The notes beneath the pieces were generated by a model. That model was not told where the DNA came from. It saw only the letters and a program-made list of their open reading frames with translations, and did not search any database. The position numbers and the translations under genes were made by a program. A stretch of 9,172 bases of DNA from Candidatus Methanomethylophilaceae archaeon (GTDB lineage: Archaea > Thermoplasmatota > Thermoplasmata > Methanomassiliicoccales > Methanomethylophilaceae), in contig JAFVET010000119.1 in the NCBI GenBank assembly GCA_017475875.1, positions 1-9,172 on the forward strand. Reading direction: 5' to 3'. The first letter of the stretch is position 1, and each line of letters opens with the position of its first letter. Shown here piece after piece: positions 6,305-9,172 of the stretch.

Positions 6305-6801
6305 TCGTCACGGATCGGTTCGATCCTGTGTCCGCGGTAATCCATATGGACCGAGCGCCTCACCAGACTCTTGAGCATCGTGGACGTGAGGCCCAACGCT
6401 TCGGCGATGTCGCCCGCGAACCTTCCGTCCGCTCCCATCAGGTCGAGTATCTTCTTTTCCACTTCCGCATATTCCTCGTCGCTCATCATCGCCACGGTGA
6501 GAACGTCGCTGATCTCGTAAACCGGCCATTGCGCGTTGATGTTGAACGATGTATAGTACGTGTGGTACGACTTCTCGGGATATCCGCCGTTCTTGGAGAG
6601 CCATCTGGTCTCGACCAATTTCATCTTCTCGAAGAAGACGATGGCGTCCTTGCCTTCGGGACCGAACTTCTGCTCGATCTCGTCCGCGGTGCGCCACTCC
6701 AAGGTCACCTCCTTGAGGACGTCTCTTTTCACAGGTGTATCAACGGACCTAAGCATCGGGACCAGTTCCGATGGCTCGTTGATGACCTTTATTCTGTTCA
6801 T
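6301..6801 (-). CDS. Predicted regulator with two winged-helix regions, first gene of the trm56 operon
   Basis: A 166-residue ArsR-like protein. The first wHTH covers about residues 22-65 (RDVLKEVTLEWRTADEIEQ, then a helix ending in FFEKMKLVETRW), followed by a wing-like KNGGYPEKSYHTYY and strand. The second helical module, residues 110-155, contains GRFAGDIAEALGLTSTMLKSL with a basic tail. It probably binds DNA; the target is unknown. Autogenous control of its own operon is a reasonable guess. The ATG at 6801 is preceded by AGGT immediately before the codon, and the TATA box is about 29 bases upstream, so the leader is only a few bases. It is translationally coupled to trm56 through ATGA. 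Confidence 0.85.
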   Translation of the reverse strand: MNRIKVINEPSELVPMLRSVDTPVKRDVLKEVTLEWRTADEIEQKFGPEGKDAIVFFEKMKLVETRWLSKNGGYPEKSYHTYYTSFNINAQWPVYEISDVLTVAMMSDEEYAEVEKKILDLMGADGRFAGDIAEALGLTSTMLKSLVRRSVHMDYRGHRIEPIRDE

Positions 6802-6823
6802 ACCTATCTTGATGGAAGGCTTA

Positions 6824-6834
6824 GTATTTAAATA
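6824..6834 (-). promoter_or_regulatory. TATA box of the wHTH-trm56-HD operon
   Basis: A palindromic TATTTAAATA lies 24-33 bases before the ATG at 6801. A second AT box (ATTTAAAAAC) lies about 15-20 bases further upstream. Spacing predicts a transcript starting about 0-6 bases before the ATG. Confidence 0.55.
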
Positions 6835-6868
6835 ATAGTAAAGTTTTTAAATAGTTCAGTGAGAAACG

Positions 6869-6891
6869 CCTGAAAAAAGTTGTCATTCAGG
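6869..6891 (-). terminator. Hairpin plus T6 tract ending the 131-aa gene
   Basis: CCTGAA and TTCAGG pair across an 11-base loop that overlaps the TGA at 6883, and the minus strand carries six T residues at 6873-6878. Archaeal RNA polymerase terminates at oligo-T, so this is a plausible end of the short transcript. Confidence 0.4.
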
Positions 6892-7278
6892 CTGTCCGTT
6901 GGTACGGGTCCGGTCAGGTTCCTCGGACCGGCATGTAATCGTAAGGTCCAGTCCCTGGTATCTGACAGCTGCGGGGTATTGGTGGCAGATCTCCTGCCCG
7001 AATATCAGATCTTTACCCGGGTGTCCCGTCGAGAGGTCGTCCATCTCCCGTTTCAGTTCCTGCCCGTCGGGGAAGAACACCACCTGTCCTGAAGTGTCCG
7101 GGTAGACGCTGCATTCCAGACCGCAGAGCTTCGCACGCTCCGCCAGGAATTCAATCAGCGTGGAGCAACCCGATCTCCTGACGCCGACCAGCGAGCGTAC
7201 GGATCCGTCACACAAGAAACGGTCGGCGGCTTCCAACGGCACCTCGGACCTCACCATGTTCGTGTATACGTGTGGCAT
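6883..7278 (-). CDS. Unknown protein, 131 aa, with P-loop-like GVRRSGCST
   Basis: I do not recognise this gene. Codon use is GC-rich at third positions like its neighbours, so it is probably real. Residues 28-47 read VRSLVGVRRSGCSTLIEFLA, which resembles the start of archaeal ATPases (GVRRSGKST) except that the catalytic lysine is a Cys (C38). No Walker B or sensor follows, and the remainder is short and polar with PGKDLIFGQEI and a basic, disordered-looking end. Six cysteines occur (23, 38, 52, 56, 98, 116). Alternatives are an ATPase remnant, or an unrelated protein in which the similarity is chance. The ATG at 7278 lacks a clear ribosome binding site; Met8 at 7257 is possible. It stands alone, with an oligo-T after its stop and possibly shares the AT-rich element near 7360 with secE. 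Confidence 0.55.
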   Translation of the reverse strand: MPHVYTNMVRSEVPLEAADRFLCDGSVRSLVGVRRSGCSTLIEFLAERAKLCGLECSVYPDTSGQVVFFPDGQELKREMDDLSTGHPGKDLIFGQEICHQYPAAVRYQGLDLTITCRSEEPDRTRTNGQPE

Positions 7279-7349
7279 CTCAAATACGATTGCATGCCGT
7301 GTCCGAACCGGCGTCTGGCTGGCTCTGTCACACCCTGATGGACGGCCAG

Positions 7350-7364
7350 CAAAGGTTTATAATA
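7350..7364 (+). promoter_or_regulatory. BRE/TATA promoter for secE-spt5-rpl11
   Basis: CAAAGG (BRE-like) directly precedes TTTATAATA, centred at about 7360. The expected start is near 7385, giving a leader of about 55 bases before secE. The AT core is nearly symmetric, so weak divergent initiation toward the 131-aa gene is possible. Confidence 0.7.
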
Positions 7365-7391
7365 AAGATATGATTAAAGGGCGTTCCCATA

Positions 7392-7439
7392 ATGCTACCG
7401 TTTAGTGTAAACGAGCACGGGACGTCAGGAGAACGATAA
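7392..7439 (+). CDS. Candidate 15-codon upstream ORF (leader peptide) before secE
   Basis: ATG at 7392 opens a 15-residue frame, MLPFSVNEHGTSGER, ending TAA at 7437-7439, one base before the secE ATG. The predicted transcription start is only about 4-10 bases upstream of this ATG, so it could be read as a nearly leaderless ORF. The secE Shine-Dalgarno GGAG (7428-7431) lies inside it, so translation here would pass over or compete at that site. It contains codons uncommon in the window (CTA, AGT, TCA). It may equally be chance. Confidence 0.35.
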   Translation: MLPFSVNEHGTSGER

Positions 7440-7440
7440 A

Positions 7441-7665
7441 ATGGCAGAAGATGAGTCAGCGTTGATCGATTTCCAGGATGACTTCGAGACGAAGGCACGC
7501 GGATTCGGCAGCGGTAAGTACGGAAGGATCCTCAAGATGGCCCACACTCCCACTAGGGAGGAGTATTTCAAGACCATGTACATCACCGGTCTCGGGATCA
7601 TCGCCATAGGTGCCGTCGGATTCGCCATCTGGTGGGTAATGACCTATCTGCCGACCTATTTCTGA
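7441..7665 (+). CDS. secE: SecE / Sec61-gamma translocase subunit
   Basis: A 74-residue membrane protein that clamps SecY in the Sec61-type export channel. The N-terminal third is polar and acidic, then the amphipathic surface helix TREEYFKTMYITG precedes a single transmembrane helix (about residues 48-70, GLGIIAIGAVGFAIWWVMTYL). Size and layout match archaeal SecE, which has one membrane span, with a somewhat long acidic N-terminus. GGAG nine bases before the ATG supports the start. It leads the secE-spt5-rpl11 cluster, an order conserved across many archaea. A short upstream ORF ends one base before the start codon. Confidence 0.93.
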   Translation: MAEDESALIDFQDDFETKARGFGSGKYGRILKMAHTPTREEYFKTMYITGLGIIAIGAVGFAIWWVMTYLPTYF

Positions 7666-7680
7666 GCGGAGTGTCAGCAG

Positions 7681-8478
7681 ATGTCCGTTTCTATGACCGG
7701 CGAGAGCAACATCAAGAAGGTTGCCGCCGGTGCGAAGGTCGAATGGCCGTTCCAGATATCCTCGGATTCCAGCTCGGTGAAGCTTTCGTTCTCGATCACC
7801 ATGGGTCCGGACCCGGACAACGCTCCGGAGTGGAACGTCACCCTCTACGACAGCACGGGCGAGATATGGAACAACTACGGAAACCGGTCGGAGGTCACCG
7901 TCGACATCCCTGGGAAGTCCCCCAAGCAGCTGACGTTGGAAGTCATCTGCCCCACAGGGGCCAGGTATGCGGACTCGGTGATCACAGAGGTCACCGCCGA
8001 GGATGCCAGCATGAGGTTCCAGGCGGTGGCGCAACAGTCCATCATGGTCCTGAAGACGCAGATCGATCAGGAGAAGAGCGTGGCTGAATCGCTCTTCGCC
8101 AAGTCGAAATTCGGCGAGAAGGACCTGTATGCGATCCTGAGTCCCACAGGACTCAGGGGGTACGTGTTCGTCGAAGGTATGAACACAGACCGTCTCCACG
8201 AGAGGGCGAAGGACATCAAGAAAGCGAGGAACTTCGTCCCCGGTGAGACGAGCATCGACGAGATCAGCCAGTATCTCACACCGATGTCCGCTGTGGAAGG
8301 CATCGTCGAAGGAGATATAGTCGAACTCGTCAACGGACCCTTCAAAGGTGAGAAGGCCAGGGTCCAGCAGATCGACCACGGCAAAGAGGAGATCACCGTC
8401 GAACTCATCGAGGCCATGGTCCCCATTCCTGTCACCGTCAAGGGCGACAGCGTCAGAGTAATTGAAAAGGAGAAATGA
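7681..8478 (+). CDS. spt5: Transcription elongation factor Spt5 (NusG) with extra N-terminal domain
   Basis: Spt5 binds the RNA polymerase clamp over the DNA cleft and promotes elongation. The 265-residue protein is much longer than the usual archaeal form of about 150. The canonical part begins near residue 120: NGN domain at 121-200 (IMVLKTQIDQEKSVAESL, then LRGYVFVEG and ARNFVPGET) and KOW at 205-240 (EGDIVELVNGPFKGEKARV), ending in a Lys/Glu tail. Residues 1-115 form an added region with alternating strands (KVEWPFQI, VKLSFSI, WNVTLYD, EVTVDIP, LTLEVIC), which looks like an Ig-type beta sandwich; its role is unknown. The ATG at 7681 is preceded by GGAG about 11 bases upstream. Met122 would yield a standard Spt5, but no ribosome binding site precedes it. 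The gene lies 15 bases after secE and 3 bases before rpl11. Confidence 0.93.
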   Translation: MSVSMTGESNIKKVAAGAKVEWPFQISSDSSSVKLSFSITMGPDPDNAPEWNVTLYDSTGEIWNNYGNRSEVTVDIPGKSPKQLTLEVICPTGARYADSVITEVTAEDASMRFQAVAQQSIMVLKTQIDQEKSVAESLFAKSKFGEKDLYAILSPTGLRGYVFVEGMNTDRLHERAKDIKKARNFVPGETSIDEISQYLTPMSAVEGIVEGDIVELVNGPFKGEKARVQQIDHGKEEITVELIEAMVPIPVTVKGDSVRVIEKEK

Positions 8479-8481
8479 ACA

Positions 8482-8952
8482 ATGGTTGATACTGTTGAGG
8501 CATTGGTTGACGGAGGCAGGGCTTCCGCAGGTCCGCCTCTCGGCCCTGCACTGGGACCGAAAGGAGTGAACATCGGTCAGGTAGTGGCCAAAATCAACGA
8601 GAAAACGAAAGCATTCGAGGGAATGAAGGTCCCTGTCAAGGTTCTCATCAACGATGACAAGACCTTCGACATCAAGGTCGGTACCCCTCCCATGTCCCAG
8701 CTTATCAAAGGAGAGCTCGGACTGGCCTCCGGTTCCGAGAACGCCAAGACCCACAAGGTCGGCAACCTCACCCTCGACCAGGCCAAGAAGATCGCCAACA
8801 TGAAGCACGACGACCTTCTCGGCGCCGATCTCAAAGCCAAGGTCCTCGAGGTCGCTGGAAACTGCGTCTCCCTCGGTGTCAACATCGACGGAAAGGATGC
8901 TAAAGTCTTCCAGAAGGCCGTCAAGGCCGGCGAATACGACGGTCAGTTCTGA
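8482..8952 (+). CDS. rpl11: 50S ribosomal protein uL11 (L11)
   Basis: uL11 forms the base of the ribosomal stalk and binds the GTPase-associated region of large-subunit rRNA. The 156-residue protein has the N-terminal domain with the proline/glycine motif ASAGPPLGPALGPKGVNIGQ, a linker, and the C-terminal rRNA-binding domain (SQLIKGELG, NLTLDQAKKIANMKHDDLL, GNCVSLGVNIDGKD). Length is normal for Archaea. The GGAG eight to nine bases before the ATG lies within the last spt5 codons, so the two are coupled. Rpl1 and rpl10 often follow in other archaea; here a strong hairpin and T-rich tail follow instead, with no rpl1 start within 220 bases. Confidence 0.98.
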   Translation: MVDTVEALVDGGRASAGPPLGPALGPKGVNIGQVVAKINEKTKAFEGMKVPVKVLINDDKTFDIKVGTPPMSQLIKGELGLASGSENAKTHKVGNLTLDQAKKIANMKHDDLLGADLKAKVLEVAGNCVSLGVNIDGKDAKVFQKAVKAGEYDGQF

Positions 8953-8956
8953 ACAA

Positions 8957-8979
8957 GCAGGAGCGGTCGCCGCTCCTGC
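8957..8979 (+). terminator. Perfect 10-bp hairpin after rpl11
   Basis: GCAGGAGCGG and CCGCTCCTGC pair perfectly around a TCG loop, starting four bases after the rpl11 stop. No T-run follows directly; T-rich segments begin about 20-30 bases later. It may mark the mRNA 3' end or protect it, or pause polymerase before the downstream T-tracts. Confidence 0.6.
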
Positions 8980-9172
8980 AATCTTCTCAAACCATTCATT
9001 CCACATTTTCACAGAGGACATCGAGTCCATTTCCGCGCATCTTCCTCCAACCCTGTTTCTGATTTGTTTCATCGTATCTTCGACACCCCTCTGTTTTCTT
9101 TTTGATCCGACCATTTTTTGTGGGTTTTCGGCCCGTTTTCTTCGGCTTTCTGTTCTCCGGTCGATAGCTCAC
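8980..9172 (+). other. Non-coding pyrimidine-rich tail with oligo-T tracts, probable tandem terminators
   Basis: I find no convincing gene here. The plus strand is strikingly C/T-rich, with TTTTCTTTTT at 9094-9103, T6 at 9114-9119, and short T4 runs at 9125-9128 and 9136-9139. Near the end, TTTCGG, CTTCGG and TCTCCGG recur at about 14-base spacing. Oligo-T is the archaeal intrinsic termination signal, so several tracts in series would end the secE-spt5-rpl11 transcript. A leader for a following ribosomal gene is the other option. Confidence 0.45.

Noticed and set aside
7456..9114. 552-codon open frame on the minus strand opposite secE, spt5 and rpl11
   Set aside because: Three well-recognised plus-strand genes cover it. 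Its length follows from GC-rich codons leaving few stops in the antisense frame, and the translation is low-complexity. The first 50 codons in the rpl11 tail have no ribosome binding site or promoter.
1..9172. tRNA, rRNA, CRISPR, insertion sequences, integration sites
   Set aside because: Looked for tRNA T-loop patterns, spaced direct repeats, transposase-like ORFs and terminal inverted repeats; none stood out by eye.

Overview
The window is a gene-dense, GC-rich archaeal chromosome segment with no mobile elements, CRISPR arrays, tRNA or rRNA genes that I could find. It carries archaeal information-processing genes: a Cdc48/VAT-type AAA ATPase, Elp3, the tRNA C56 methylase Trm56, and the secE-spt5-rpl11 block. 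TATA/BRE-like promoters and several leaderless or nearly leaderless starts also fit Archaea. High GC, an almost exclusive use of TGA stops, a thioredoxin reductase without NADPH motifs and an enlarged Spt5 fit a Thermoplasmata-related euryarchaeon, possibly Methanomassiliicoccales. The lineage is an inference; no diagnostic methanogenesis gene is present.

Layout. Bases 1-1037 (+) hold the end of a cdc48 gene: the tail of D1, the whole D2 module and a C-terminal Phe-Tyr-Gly. Converging on it is a minus-strand operon (about 3310 to 1041): a winged-helix regulator, an 82-residue beta-rich protein and Elp3, all overlapping. Elp3 has no stop codon where the protein should end, and its frame stays open through all visible cdc48 sequence to the window edge. 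A second minus-strand operon (5123 to 3416) encodes thioredoxin, a thioredoxin reductase-like flavoprotein and an HTH regulator with a putative effector domain. A third minus-strand operon (6801 to 5227) encodes a two-wHTH protein, Trm56 and a TIGR00295-type HD protein. A solitary unknown gene (7278 to 6883, minus) with a P-loop-like sequence lacking its lysine follows.

From about 7350 to the end, the plus strand carries a strong TATA/BRE promoter, a 15-codon upstream ORF that stops one base before secE, then secE, spt5 and rpl11, a perfect 10-bp hairpin, and a T-rich tail resembling tandem archaeal terminators.

The genes cover protein quality control (Cdc48), tRNA modification (Elp3 at U34, Trm56 at C56), thiol redox, protein export (SecE), transcription elongation (Spt5) and the ribosome (uL11). 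The points most worth attention are the missing Elp3 stop, the roughly 115-residue N-terminal domain on Spt5, the reductase without NADPH motifs and its co-transcribed regulator, the secE upstream ORF, and the HbYX-like C-termini of Cdc48 and of Elp3's small neighbour.
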